A stretch of 64,000 nt of DNA from Fortiea contorta PCC 7126 (GCF_000332295.1 NZ_KB235930.1:2113895-2177894), one strand, 5' to 3'; positions 48,201 to 54,311 are shown, counted from the first letter of the stretch. The notes: generated by a model from the sequence alone, not told the origin. A program made the numbers and translations.

Positions 48201-50389
48201 ATGGAGCAATAAAATTTAGTTCTGGGAACGTATCTACAGGCGGCTCATTTATTGATAATGGCAAGTATTCAGCGATTGATCCTGCCTTCGATACGGTGGA
48301 AATTCAGAATTATTCTACTAGGAATCTGATTATTAATGACATCAATGCTATATCTACTGGTTCTGGATCTGCTACACCGGATTACAGCCGAGTTAATGTC
48401 AGCAAAACAATCAGTTACACTAATTTATCTAGTTCCCTAGCAGCTAACTCAACTTTAATTACGATTAATAATGCGGGTGCTACCAATTTAATCCTCAAAG
48501 GTGTCATTAATAATCCCCACGATCGCACTATTCTTTACAGTGGTGGTAATATTTTCAGCCAAGGAACCGTACAAAAGATTATCACCCGCGATTTGACCAT
48601 GACCGCTAAGAACGGTAGCATTGGTGTTAATGGTCAACGCATTGCGGCTCAATTGACTCAAGGCTACAGTCCAGTGACTGCTGGTGTGTCTTCTAGCAAC
48701 ATTAATCTTAAGGTTGAATCGCAAATTTCCAATTACTTAGATTTAACTGCAAAAGCTCTGGACATCAATCCAGTAACGGTAAATATCCAAAGAATGAGCG
48801 CCAATATTGGCGAGGTTAATCTAAAAGTCGGTCAAACCACAAATAAAACCAACAACTCGATTTCATCTCTCTATAAATTTGGCAGTTTTTCTGATAGTAA
48901 TCAACAAATTCTCGCGGGAACCAATATTACCATTAATGCGGAAACCACAAATACGAATTTTGAGGGAACGACTGCTTTCTTAGGGACGACAGGCACATTA
49001 GATGTGATAACGGGAGGCTTGATTAATATTAGACATTTATCTGGAGGAATCAACCTCAAACAAGCAATTAGTACACAAGATACAGTTAATTTGACGGGAA
49101 CAGATATAGTGCTGGTAGATAGTGGTGTGGTGCAGGCTGGAAAGGATGTAAATATAACTGCAAACAATGTCAATCTGCAGAACAATGCTAAATTACGAGC
49201 TGCAAAAGATGTCAGTTTCCTAGTTAGTAACAATTTCAGCATCAACTCAACAGCTACTATTGAAGCTGGAAATAATGTCTTAATTCAAGGAGATTACACC
49301 AATCAAAATACTGCTGGAGCATCAGTTACCATTGACGGTTGGATTTATGCCAAAGCAATGTCAATTTACGGTAACAACAATAAAGATACTTTCAATATTC
49401 GGCGATTGGCTACTACCACTAACCTGTACACAGGTGGAAATAATGATATCGTGAATGTCGGTAGCAGTCAGGCTGGTTTCAGGGGTACTAGAGACATTCA
49501 AAAGCGCCTGAATGTATATGGAGGTACGCAAAATAATTTCGATATTTTGAATGTCGATAACTCCAACGATACTGCTAACAGTGTTGGTATTTTAACAGAT
49601 ACATTGTTGACTGGATTAGGTCTGGGTGAAGGTATTTATTACAGTGGTGTGAGAGATTTCAACCTCAAGTTAGGCGCTGGTAGTAATGACTTCACCATCT
49701 TAAATACGGGTGCAGCAACTAATATTGAAAGCGGTGCAGGTAATGATAAATTCCGTATTGGCCCTAAACTCAATGCTCAAGGTAACGTATTAAATGAAAC
49801 TGTGAATGGTGTTGTTGTATTAGGAACTAATATCCTAGGAACAAGCCACGTTACTAGTATTAAAATGGGTGGTGGTAATGATTCCATTGAAGTGAACCGC
49901 AACACGGCTGTGCTGAATATTGAGGGTGGAAGTGGTGATGACACTTTTGTGGTGAATACAGCAATTAATAATTCAACCACGTTAACTAACGCTGCGGTGA
50001 ATATATTTGGCAACGATGGGAATGATACAACGATGATTAATAGTTCTTCTCGATTAGAAACTATTCAAAATAATCGGTCATCAATTGTTGTGATTAATAG
50101 CCGCACGATTAATTTGACAACTAACGAGAGGTTGGTAATTAACGGTAGTGTTGTTACTAATTCCACGGGCGGTTCTACTGGTACAAATAATCCTGGTGTT
50201 CCTAGTTTGTCTAGCCTAGGTGATCGAAATGTTGTACCTTCTAGCAATACGAGTACAAGTAGTGGTACTAATCCTACTGTGTCTAGTTTAGGTAATAGAA
50301 GTACCACATCTTCTGGTGGTTCAACTAGTGGTTCAACTGGAAGTACCTCTACTACTGATCCTTTGTTAGCGGGTTTGCTTCGCCGTTAA
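33281..50389 (+). CDS. Giant DUF4347 repeat protein, inferred exported surface adhesin (5,702 aa)
   Basis: One open frame of 17.1 kb. Residues about 35-205 are a DUF4347 domain (IAFVDSRLDNYQTL, IHIFSHGASGAIELG, LLFYGCNVAAG), usual at the N-terminus of giant cyanobacterial secreted proteins; there is no Sec signal peptide. Then come beta-solenoid-like Gly/Ala/Ser/Asn repeats, a Ser/Thr-Gly spacer (about residue 1150), about four repeats of 257-258 residues (1,720-3,000), and further related repeats. A cluster of HGF-GQ-GLxxGxTYYV modules follows (about 4,000-4,520). Near the end are RTX-like Gly-Asp motifs (GAGNDKFRIG, GGGNDSIEVN, GSGDDTFVVN). The C-terminus is Ser/Thr/Gly-rich. Type I secretion is plausible, but no transporter gene is nearby. 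GAAAGG precedes the ATG. Confidence 0.9.
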   Translation: MFTENSQADFNPLLPATNLTGIINNNQTDNLSINGRKEIAFVDSRLDNYQTLVQGLEQNIKVVVLDSNWDEINQITQILSSQNQALDAIHIFSHGASGAIELGNTVLNQSNLGNYQNSLTTWGQSLKQGGDLLFYGCNVAAGIIGEDFIQDISQITGADVAASDDVTGSADLGGNWTLEVHTGNISSYLPLQASVLQAYKSILPIYSGTQNLSSATFNDNIIITGDTTLNVTGDLTLGNLGKILGDGVGVLDNLTIKATGKVTLGGWVGGDGLNNIKIEAKSISVLEGVQINTPGDIFFEAKNNSNALLNLLPGNVVNNLEAKIILENNVFLEAGNISLKAEASDKNPTDEINKFVNGFVVKPLLAYGEAIASLPVSVVLRDSSASVALGNNAKLTSSGDIEISATSKADSTAKALSKYFSIGYSGANASATTTIGQGAVIKADRDVNILSDANAVAKMTTRTLKNLGESPTDPTGTAISLAIANATLTSKTTVSQGASIEAGGNANIVAKGKTEREASSEVGAYGADGKAGISIGLGFSKADVNTFVGGQVSSGSTLEHKFDPASAVSSDKDTITITNHGFKDGQAVIYKNNNDADSNIGELEDSTTYFVKVVDTNTIKLAESASDLEDEKFIDLDTEGVQGKTHILKDPGIRVVAQLESEDAADATAGVGGDPSIADNIEKPEIAVNKLIEKLTEDNYSKNSNSGGSGASSSVTGAGAFVFSKIDNNVTATTGSNAVLTSKADVSVQASVSENIKTAAEASTEDPEGSNNQAKKAAASAAVIVGLYSNNAQTTIESNAVIDASKDVRITSEVAYPFRIEPLSRFIPSEVGKTLKEEGFSGVTSYLDGKLGIQSELLNSWAVSTSKTKGEVGLAGSVNYQQFTNNSQAIVKSGAKINQNQEFKPKTDDQSVSVEATTEMQLINVTGVFKFDLSIESAQELVQKKDPLAIYNPVGSSDGKGGVGGAFFLMFNDTTTIAKVETGSSINTGANGGLTINAKSTGFDLNLAQAGGAGGKFGVGGTFSYTNQESKTIAQLESGVKVTGGGLEITANDETLRITAVGGIAKSENLGIGLSVTINDMERETVALIGNQTGAVGTETSIDVEGDIKVESKAKGGLWAFSLAAAIVKEKPPEKPSTVSTDPAASLASGSTTSTGSTTSTGSTTSTGSTTSTGTQSGTTSNDQGNQGRSGVGISGDVSINTATDKVSAYIKDAGTIKADKVAITAANDSAMRTASGSVAFATSDPGKTSAGIAGSFSMNTLNGTTSAYISGETADGKKLSLTANQLSLSATRSGDLFALSAGGAGAPSQDGYAVSGSVSLNTIANNTEAFVDGTDTTIEGDVSLNAKDTAKILAIAGAVSYGGKAGFGAAIALNDISGGTKAYFDNSTLNHTGKLEIAASRENEILAVTASLGLSLGQESKLGGAGTVSINKISSPIQASISNTKKGSQNAKGLLSVTANDKSSIQSFAGAVGVSKKIGFGAAVAYNSISGDTKAFINQSNLATESDVSIQATTDREIKALSLGVGGGKNLGLAGSVSINKISGTTEAIIGNSSQITAKGKIDISATVSGAIGVVSGGLAVGVSSGDSALSGSGAASVAVNTINNGITTAIANSTIQAGGQNTISIIATDNAKISAFSGGGALALASNSGSQTSISVGVSVATNEINNTTQAYIDGSTVSSSNNTDVNLNIQALTTSSISTQSVALAVSVAKAQQTGIAISGGGAGANNLILSKTNAYVNNSNLTNRISNVAVKASNTSTIDATVIAISGSVTIGAETGAGAAIGAAVANNYIGYNGSGNRQPSEVQAYIQNSSLKINGDLTLSAIANENITAKVGAGSIAVAASKGTNLTGSGSGVSTENKVATLVKAFIDGDGVTGIQAKTATLTAEDSSTIKADAGAASIAVAVGKNGAVSLAIGVALASNLISNEVEAAIKNADNSVSTTAGGISLSATSKGSISAVSVAASIAVGVDPSKLGAALSGAGAAATNTILSKTNAYIANSIINSVQAVNLSAKNDSAIAATIVAVSVAVGVGGKVGVGVSIGAAVANNFIGYNDNSRQPAEVQAYIQNSSVNASGDLQLSATTNGTITAGVGAGSAAVAGGGKVGVAASGSGVSAENKIATLLKAFIDGDGATGIQARTATLTASDSSTIKADAGAASLAIGGGGTVGVSLSIGVSVASNLISNEVEAFISKAKNSLKTTTGGISLSATTNASISAVSVAASIAAGGGGTAGINISGAGAGAINTILTKTNAYIIDSLVTSAATVNLVAKNTATIDAKIAAVSVSAGGGGTAGVGVSIGAAVANNFIGYDGSTRQPAQVQAYIQNSSVTANGDLSLTALSNGTITAGVGAGSAAVSGGGTAGVAASGSGVSTENKIATLVKAFIDNNGTRSIQAKTATLDAKDSSTITADAGAASLAVSFGGTAGVSVSIGVSIASNLISNEVEAFIKGANNSVTTTTGDIALSATTDAKIKALSVAASLAAGFGGTAGVAISGAGAAAINTIFTKTNAYISGSVVNSAGRVTLAATNTATIDATIVSASVALGGGGTAGVGVSIGAAVANNFIGYNGSTRQPSEVQAYIQNSSLKVNGDLKLSATDSATINAKVGAGAAAISGGGTAGIAASGSGVSTENKIATLVKAFIDGDGATGIQVKSAAFTAQDSSTITADAGAASLSVAGSGTASVGGSVGVALARNVVTNEVQAFIQNADNFVKTAAGDVSLSANTIATIKAVSVAASLAAGISGTAGIGISGAGAESTNTIATKTNAYIKDSVINTIGAVKVDAKNTASILATVVAASVGVGVSGTAGVAASIGVGVARNQIGWDLDLTNTSRKYTTGSGQQSLSQGDRVLIETGARAGDIYEYIGKPGSVNLKSADYGNVSDWRQVNLKQNAVEVTAYVNSSSINASGALSLNALSSSTIESTVASVSMAIAGGIGGASLSGAGVGTHNKIATKVQAYIDGDGTSGISTSSISLNANDASTIKADAAAASLAATFAIGAAISIGVSIAVNEIANDVRAFAQNISKNLTATSGAIELTATETSKISSLSVGVSASIGLVGISVAGAASINTISNTASTYIANAAQVKAQTDVTLKSADSSSIQAIAGSVSAGTTAAMGASAATNNISNQIIAEVNKSKVTTSVGALNLSATSTGTINSAAVGGAGAGSFAGGAAVTVNNLNNTVRANIANGANISTQGNVNLNATNTAIIESVAGQLSGAGGAAAGAALAVNNSANVTQASISDSTVTSKAESVTAIAKNTGAIASKSVGMSISGGVSLTGSVSVNNITNTTVAYAANATITAAKDAVISAVDDATIESLAGQISVGIGVGGVGAAVAYNNIGNTVKAYVTADNGKYTTINTGGNTLVNADGKGIIRTIAAGGSGGLLVGAGASVAVNQMSNHVSAAVQNNGIIKAKGSVGVLANSLNSITTLGGTIGAGFVGAAGTIAINNLNNTTRAYVNNSVVDAIGQQSITIPRADGTTNQESLPGVAILATSKDNLSVSVGSAGGGAFAFVASVAFNTFANTTEAYAKDVAINGNAASVVPEQSVYIKAFNDSTVAVNAGTVGGGLAAIGVGVEITTMKNTTTAYIDTINPVISQGALVNANRDLIVEARTQKSLTSNVVAKGGGGVSVQGAVSIINVSSGMSGEGAKSLQDKDGNSDLQNKLNQQLVDMDNMGKDSNGKSNITTKKNIADGFATNPGIVQGTTAYIAGSASAGGNLIVTADESTKLNVAVGSLSGGLISLGGAVGVANIQHNASAYVGNDSIVAGGNIKINSNALVDSTIVKAVAGSAGLVGLGAAVTYLSSQNNSQAYVGQNTIITRANDVDVTAQSSSNANAQALGASYGLAAAGIVIANVSETGTTKAYLDNGVTVDNTNNLTVEAIAKEAVSSVSQASTGGVLAGSGAVTNATVSPNVAAYIGDNNTIKVAKDVKVASSVPIDGDAATKGASYGLLGVGLAFSEVNSTANIDTHIGANTAILAGNVTVSGNLGKVAPTAPAPDTSFNPASAVNNTAETITFNNSTGLKTGDTVIYSNGGGKDIEGLKDKESYTVIVDPQNDKVIKLGTQFDAATVDAKFNTIKFANTVVNFTYSAANANTITLANHGLANGQAITYQSSSTPLDGLTNGQTYYVIKLDDNSFKLASSLENAKNNQVIALGISSATQQLKATSLGHGFTDGQKVVYEAKEGQAIAGLTSGKTYIVKVVDSSTIQLQDPDKLSSDVTEGAVLSDMTTIAGVTTIKTAPDKKGNVVNDLKNGDAVVYKKRSALFTVSAPNDIPDTGDEGNIFNSNADKGALIKDNKINSAGHGFKNGDQVIYSTDETALGGLNKGQTYYVINADDNTFRLSTTLDGSAVDITSAAAGTSHKITAVGLKVLNEANFTYSTANSDKITVANHGFTTGQALTYKAGTTPLVGLTDGATYYAIKVDDNTIKLASSAANAQSSTAIALSANSSSQKLTAASTDLEEGVEYYVVGSTSTNFQLSKTKGGAAIGLDTAGLTGEGVAHLFVKQNVVDLTSAGTGQQNLLLDLNSAAATGIKHSLSTGGAASIVLPSPGDQVFSAYSQASSGAAIAGSGAKTTINIGSTMRTYVGNGAAITTTGDVKIEGISNIQLTGAASTNTGGLIGIGIGTLESSISNNNYTDVRLGAKIKAAGNVTINGKSDNKFNLSSDSTAGGVIPAGKATTTLTVNHNTITAIADQVNINSQRDLLVRSSSDTNGNVQANASGGGLVPFAYGTATVSVNGVNQANVNAATLEARKLTVESVVDNLNVNALAKAKAAGLIGIIQAKSNIYLNNTSTTTNIGSGASLKADELNLTALFKNVNTNSTALGRCDGLGGKTDSDATNESNLIAAVNTDANSTLTVNSLNVKSGFDSFNNTNYAYSKKAWELRIWTPFGDIVITLDFGRSKEHGSQNSISNTNFNSNVVRLARAVNPVLFIDETGKILAQSNNVTFTDDGKNIDVANINATGNGAIKFSSGNVSTGGSFIDNGKYSAIDPAFDTVEIQNYSTRNLIINDINAISTGSGSATPDYSRVNVSKTISYTNLSSSLAANSTLITINNAGATNLILKGVINNPHDRTILYSGGNIFSQGTVQKIITRDLTMTAKNGSIGVNGQRIAAQLTQGYSPVTAGVSSSNINLKVESQISNYLDLTAKALDINPVTVNIQRMSANIGEVNLKVGQTTNKTNNSISSLYKFGSFSDSNQQILAGTNITINAETTNTNFEGTTAFLGTTGTLDVITGGLINIRHLSGGINLKQAISTQDTVNLTGTDIVLVDSGVVQAGKDVNITANNVNLQNNAKLRAAKDVSFLVSNNFSINSTATIEAGNNVLIQGDYTNQNTAGASVTIDGWIYAKAMSIYGNNNKDTFNIRRLATTTNLYTGGNNDIVNVGSSQAGFRGTRDIQKRLNVYGGTQNNFDILNVDNSNDTANSVGILTDTLLTGLGLGEGIYYSGVRDFNLKLGAGSNDFTILNTGAATNIESGAGNDKFRIGPKLNAQGNVLNETVNGVVVLGTNILGTSHVTSIKMGGGNDSIEVNRNTAVLNIEGGSGDDTFVVNTAINNSTTLTNAAVNIFGNDGNDTTMINSSSRLETIQNNRSSIVVINSRTINLTTNERLVINGSVVTNSTGGSTGTNNPGVPSLSSLGDRNVVPSSNTSTSSGTNPTVSSLGNRSTTSSGGSTSGSTGSTSTTDPLLAGLLRR
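34960..35230 (+). repeat. HGF-GQ module, isolated N-terminal copy
   Basis: Codes for a roughly 80-residue unit with DTITITNHGFKDGQAVIYKN, TTYFVKVVDTNTIKLAES. It is the same module type as the cluster at 45290-46830 but 10 kb away in the same gene. Confidence 0.75.
36731..36802 (+). repeat. 4 x 18-bp tandem repeat in the giant gene
   Basis: Unit TCCACAACATCCACAGGT, four copies, in frame, encoding STTSTG repeats between two structured regions. A likely flexible or glycosylated spacer. Confidence 0.9.
38440..42330 (+). repeat. Long tandem repeats of 771-774 bp in the giant gene
   Basis: The motif coding for QAYIQNSS recurs at 38702, 39476, 40247 and 41018, a period of 774, 771 and 771 bp (257-258 residues), with NNFIGY about 20 residues before it each time. 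A fifth, divergent unit near 41750 carries an inserted segment with GDIYEYIGKPGSVNLKS. Repeats are well diverged at DNA level, so they are old. Confidence 0.85.
45290..46830 (+). repeat. Cluster of HGF-GQ / GLxxGxTYYV modules
   Basis: About six units with the pattern NHGFxxGQAxTY, GLTxGxTYYVIKxDDNxxKLASS are visible, some partial. This beta-rich module probably forms small domains in a row. Confidence 0.75.
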
Positions 50390-50460
50390 GCAGGTTAGGG
50401 GTTTAGAAATGGGGAAAAGACATTTTCATTGTGTGTGATGAGAACGTGAATTATTAGTAG

Positions 50461-50486
50461 GGGCACAAAAATTTTGTGCCCTTTTT
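50461..50486 (+). terminator. Intrinsic terminator after the giant gene
   Basis: GGGCACAAAA / TTTTGTGCCC stem (50461-50481) followed by TTTTT. With flanking GTA it belongs to the palindrome family at 3944 and 12784, so a dispersed repeat serves as terminator here. Confidence 0.85.
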
Positions 50487-50543
50487 CATGTGTTATACCA
50501 ATTTGAAAAAAGAAGGCGACACATCGACAAGACCCCTCCCCAA

Positions 50544-50566
50544 CCCTCCCCTTGGCAAGGGGAGGG
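50544..50566. repeat. Palindrome CCCTCCCCTTG / CAAGGGGAGGG
   Basis: Eleven-base perfect arms around one base, within a C/G-rich segment between the convergent giant gene and PBP4 gene. This is the dispersed-repeat type common in filamentous cyanobacteria. Confidence 0.75.
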
Positions 50567-50686
50567 TGCCGTCAGGCGGGTGGGGTATCTGTCGCAAACA
50601 TTATTTGAATCGGTATTATTTCGATTGAAAATTCCTGCAGAAACAGATATCAGAGTTTGCTGATAAATTAAAAAAAATGAACTAGA

Positions 50687-52144
50687 TTAACAACGCTGTA
50701 ACTCGGTTAATAGCACGACTATTTCATCAATTGCTTGACGAGCAATGGTGATTGGTTGCTCTGTTTGATTGATGATAATACTAAAGGCTAATGGTTCATA
50801 TTTGGGGCTATTGACGTATCCAGATAGTGATATTGCTCCTGTTAAAGTTCCTGTTTTAGCTTGTACAATACCTTCGGCGGAAGTGTTGCGAAAACGGTTT
50901 TTTAAAGTGCCAGTTTTGCCGGCTATGGGTAATGATGCACGAAAAATTGAGGCGGTTGGTGTTTTGGCGATTCCTTGTAAGGTTTGCACTAAAGCTGCGG
51001 GAGAAATTAGGTTACGGCGTGATAAACCTGAGCCATCTACTAAGAGATAATTCGTGGGATCTACTCCTAATTTGGTTAAACTTGTTTTGAGAATTTCTAA
51101 TCCGATATCAGCTGTATTCTGCTTTTTTGGATTTGGTTGATTAACAGATAATGATCTTAATAATGCTTCGGCATAAAGGTTATTACTATTAATATTAGTT
51201 TCTGCTAATAATTGAGATAGGGGAGGTGATTCTACTGCAGCTATTTCTTGTTGAGTTTGTTTAATAGTTGCGACTGTTGTCTGTCCGAGATTAATTTTTT
51301 CGGCTGCGAGGATGGTGCGGAACCGACGCAAGAAATAATAACTAGGAGAAGTTACAGGTAAGGTGACTAAATATGGTGTGGCGTTGGCTGCTAGTTGTCC
51401 TTGAATTCGCAGGATTGTGCCTGATAAATCACGGTTAATATTGATGTAGTTTGGTTGATTGTTGGCAACTGTGACTGTTTGATTAACTATTGTCCATTGT
51501 CTAGCTTCGTTGCTATCTTTCCAGGTAATTTGTAGGGGTTGACCTACGGCTTTTGGGAGGAGGTTAAAACTAAAAACGTTGTCGTTAAGTATTAAGCTAC
51601 TGACTGGTGCGCCGTAGTCTGATTGTATATCTTCCCATTGCCATGTGGGGTTGACAATATCTCCTTGAATATAGCTATCATCGAGGATTAATTGTTTAAT
51701 TTGGGTGATACCTTTTTGTTGTAATTGTTTGGCTAATGCTTGCAGTTGCGTATCGCTGAGGCTGGGATCTCCTTTACCGATGACGACTAAATTACCATCA
51801 GGTTGACGATATATGGAAGTGCGGATGCGAAAATTTGCACCCAGATGTTGCAGTGCGGCGGCTGTTGTTAAGAGCTTGGTGTTAGAGGCGGGGGTAAAAT
51901 ATTTTTGGGCGTCTCTAGCATAGAGTGTTTGTCCAGAGGTGAGGGATTGGACGAGAATTCCCCAGCGCGATCGCCCAAATTGGGGACGATCAATTACACT
52001 ATTGACAGCAGATACAATTTGTGCAGGACATATGGATTTTGTGCTGGCTGGGTTGGCTGTTTGCGCTGAGGATGGTTTTGGGGTGACGATAATTTGGCTG
52101 AATAAAAACAGCGGTATCAAGCTGAGAGTGATTGTTCTAGACAT
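50687..52144 (-). CDS. dacB: D-alanyl-D-alanine carboxypeptidase/endopeptidase, PBP4 (DacB) family
   Basis: A 485-residue periplasmic peptidoglycan hydrolase of peptidase family S13. Signal peptide LSLIPLFLFSQIIVTP with cleavage near SSAQ-T. The three penicilloyl-serine motifs are present: SxxK as SNTK at residues 87-90, SxN as NSNN in the LLAETNINSNNLYAEALL segment, and KTG in IAGKTGTLKNRF. The extra domain between motifs 1 and 2, typical of PBP4, is present. It trims or cuts peptide cross-links in the cell wall. Transcribed towards the giant gene and probably monocistronic. Confidence 0.92.
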   Translation of the reverse strand: MSRTITLSLIPLFLFSQIIVTPKPSSAQTANPASTKSICPAQIVSAVNSVIDRPQFGRSRWGILVQSLTSGQTLYARDAQKYFTPASNTKLLTTAAALQHLGANFRIRTSIYRQPDGNLVVIGKGDPSLSDTQLQALAKQLQQKGITQIKQLILDDSYIQGDIVNPTWQWEDIQSDYGAPVSSLILNDNVFSFNLLPKAVGQPLQITWKDSNEARQWTIVNQTVTVANNQPNYININRDLSGTILRIQGQLAANATPYLVTLPVTSPSYYFLRRFRTILAAEKINLGQTTVATIKQTQQEIAAVESPPLSQLLAETNINSNNLYAEALLRSLSVNQPNPKKQNTADIGLEILKTSLTKLGVDPTNYLLVDGSGLSRRNLISPAALVQTLQGIAKTPTASIFRASLPIAGKTGTLKNRFRNTSAEGIVQAKTGTLTGAISLSGYVNSPKYEPLAFSIIINQTEQPITIARQAIDEIVVLLTELQRC

Positions 52145-52295
52145 TAAATGTTTCTAAAAACTACTTGATGATAATAACTTGGGCTGGTACGCAATTTATA
52201 TGAGTTATTTAAAAACTCTTTCAGTAGCTGGATGTTGGCGCTATAAATGGTGATTATGTTGGTGGAAATAATGTGTTGATGAATTAAGCCAAATT

Positions 52296-53057
52296 ATGGA
52301 TATACAGCAATCTAATCTAGATACAACTGCTTTATTTGAGCAGTTATGGGGTGTGACAAATGAGTTGCGCGAGAAATTGGCTGGTAGGTTTCAATTTCAG
52401 CGCGACCCTGGGACTGAGCATTTACAAAGCTACTCGGCGTCGGTTGGGGGTGCGATTGGTTCTTTGAATACTTTCTCTGGTGCTGAGATTGATTGGTTAG
52501 TGCATTCATGGTTGCGTGAACCAAATTCGGGTTTTTGCAATATGCATTTGAGTATTTGGCTCAAGTCTCATATCCGCGTTCCCCATCTAGCTTTTGCTTT
52601 TGCGACGGTACCGTATTTATTCTTTTATATGGATTATATTCCTCGCAGTGATTTGTTTGTTGATTTGCAATATTTGGATCACTACTATGAGCCGATGAAT
52701 CAGACATATTTGCAGTTGCTGGCAGATTCCCGATTTCAGCAGTATATCAGCAAAAGTTTGTACATTCGTCAAGCTCAGTCTCATACTAGTTTGTGTCATA
52801 CCAGTGAAGCGAGTGCAGAGACCTTGGCGGTGGTGCGGGGGGTGGCGCATGAGATGATGGATCGATGGTTGCGTTGGGTAGATGAGGCTGAGGCTGTATC
52901 GGAAGATGAGCGTGCTGCTTTATCTGAGCGTGATTTGATTGTACGCCGGGCGATCGCTGAACGTGACCCTGATAACCAAATTGCAGTCAGGTTGTTTGGT
53001 GCGGAAATGACAGATAAATTAGTGCGATCGCTTTGGGGTGGCGATCGCATTCTTTAA
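52296..53057 (+). CDS. Red chlorophyll catabolite reductase-like protein (bilin reductase superfamily)
   Basis: A 253-residue soluble protein. The core HIRVPHLAFAFATVPYLFFY, MDYIPRSDLFVDLQYLDHYY, and KSLYIRQAQSHTS resemble plant RCC reductase, especially the FYMDYxPRxDL and SLYIR segments, and the wider ferredoxin-dependent bilin reductase fold. Plant RCCR reduces an open-chain chlorophyll breakdown product. Cyanobacterial homologues are usually annotated as RCCR without proven function, so a role in tetrapyrrole turnover is inferred. It stands alone, divergent from the PBP4 gene. A bilin reductase of other specificity is the main alternative. Confidence 0.7.
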   Translation: MDIQQSNLDTTALFEQLWGVTNELREKLAGRFQFQRDPGTEHLQSYSASVGGAIGSLNTFSGAEIDWLVHSWLREPNSGFCNMHLSIWLKSHIRVPHLAFAFATVPYLFFYMDYIPRSDLFVDLQYLDHYYEPMNQTYLQLLADSRFQQYISKSLYIRQAQSHTSLCHTSEASAETLAVVRGVAHEMMDRWLRWVDEAEAVSEDERAALSERDLIVRRAIAERDPDNQIAVRLFGAEMTDKLVRSLWGGDRIL

Positions 53058-53274
53058 GCAATAACCGAGAAATTACAGCCATTTTGGCTACTTTCTTCTG
53101 CGGTAATTAGGTAATATTTAATCACCCTTAGCTCTATATATTAATCTCCAGTGCTGCTCCTAGCGGTTTTCTGGAGATTCTTTATCAGTAAATGTTGCAG
53201 GGTGAAAAGTGCGATCGCTTGACTTTAGACAACAGAAAATAGTTGTAGTAAATCAATATTTACGTCGCTTGTAA

Positions 53275-54192
53275 TTAGGAATGTGTATCACCCTTTTTCC
53301 CTAACCACAAAGCCACATTATACACATAGATTTTAATATCTTCTAAAGCCTGTGGATGCTTTTGCATTCCGTCTCCGGGAGGCTCATCGACAAAACTGGG
53401 ACAGCCTCGCTCAATATCCCAGTTATAATCAACAAGATGATGAAAACTGGAATTAGCTACTGCTCGTCCTAAAATGTTACCTTGTGCATCTTGATAATGT
53501 TCTAGTGCTACTACTAAATTGAAATTACGACCTGTAATCAAGCTTTTTCCTAATGCAATTACTCTGGCATTTGTAGCATTTGCAGGAAGCCCAATCCCGC
53601 CTTCATGGGGGTGTGTCGGAAAAAATTCAATTAATCCAGAAGCTGATTGCAGATTTTTAAATAATTCATGAACAGGTTCAATCAGAGTAATTTGTTGATA
53701 GTCACCATTAGCTCCAGAATGATAGTTAGGCCAGGAAATATAAGTTGTGTAGGGGTCGTCTCTTAACCAACGAGATTCATCAGGATCGGGATTTTTGGTA
53801 TTAAAATAATGGACATCACCAATGTCAATTAAGCTGCACATGGAACAACCCATATCTTGGTGATCTCTTGTTGTCAGGATACCACCGCCACTTTGCCTAA
53901 AAGCATTAATTCCTGCAATATCTTTTGCTGTTAAACCTTCGCCTACGTCTAAAGCAAATAGCCAAAGTTGATCAAAATCTGATTGATTTAGAGTGCTTAA
54001 AATTGGATCGTTACCATCAGCGTCAGGAGTAATATCCCGCGCTGTCACTTCAAATAAGTATTCGCCATCTGCATTTTGCACAGATGCAAGATAATTATGT
54101 AAGAGCGAAAACCGAGCGATACTCCAGTCATCTTCTGTTGTGGGAATTGTGGTCTGTAAGAGTATGCGAATTGGTTGTACCATAGCTACCAC
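53275..54192 (-). CDS. Unknown protein with a glutamine-amidotransferase-like N-terminal fold
   Basis: A 305-residue protein without signal peptide or membrane helix. The first half (RILLQTTIPTTEDDW, FDQLWLFALDVGEGLTAKDI, GINAFRQSGGGILTTRDHQD) resembles the alpha/beta layout of ThuA/GATase1-like proteins, in which a Gly-rich turn precedes the nucleophile. Here the following MGCSMC carries two Cys. The second half has His-rich segments (FFPTHPHEGGIG, SSFHHLVDYNWDI) that could bind a metal. I know no function. The start at ATG 54192 could move three codons to the second Met. Neighbours give no clue. Confidence 0.7.
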   Translation of the reverse strand: MVAMVQPIRILLQTTIPTTEDDWSIARFSLLHNYLASVQNADGEYLFEVTARDITPDADGNDPILSTLNQSDFDQLWLFALDVGEGLTAKDIAGINAFRQSGGGILTTRDHQDMGCSMCSLIDIGDVHYFNTKNPDPDESRWLRDDPYTTYISWPNYHSGANGDYQQITLIEPVHELFKNLQSASGLIEFFPTHPHEGGIGLPANATNARVIALGKSLITGRNFNLVVALEHYQDAQGNILGRAVANSSFHHLVDYNWDIERGCPSFVDEPPGDGMQKHPQALEDIKIYVYNVALWLGKKGDTHS

Positions 54193-54311
54193 CGTAGTTA
54201 ATACTGCGGTTACTTTACAACGAATTCAGCAAAAATAAATGAGGGAGATGAGATGAGGGAGAAAAATTTTTAGTTGATTCGCCTCATCTCTGCTCTCAGC
54301 TGATAATTTAG

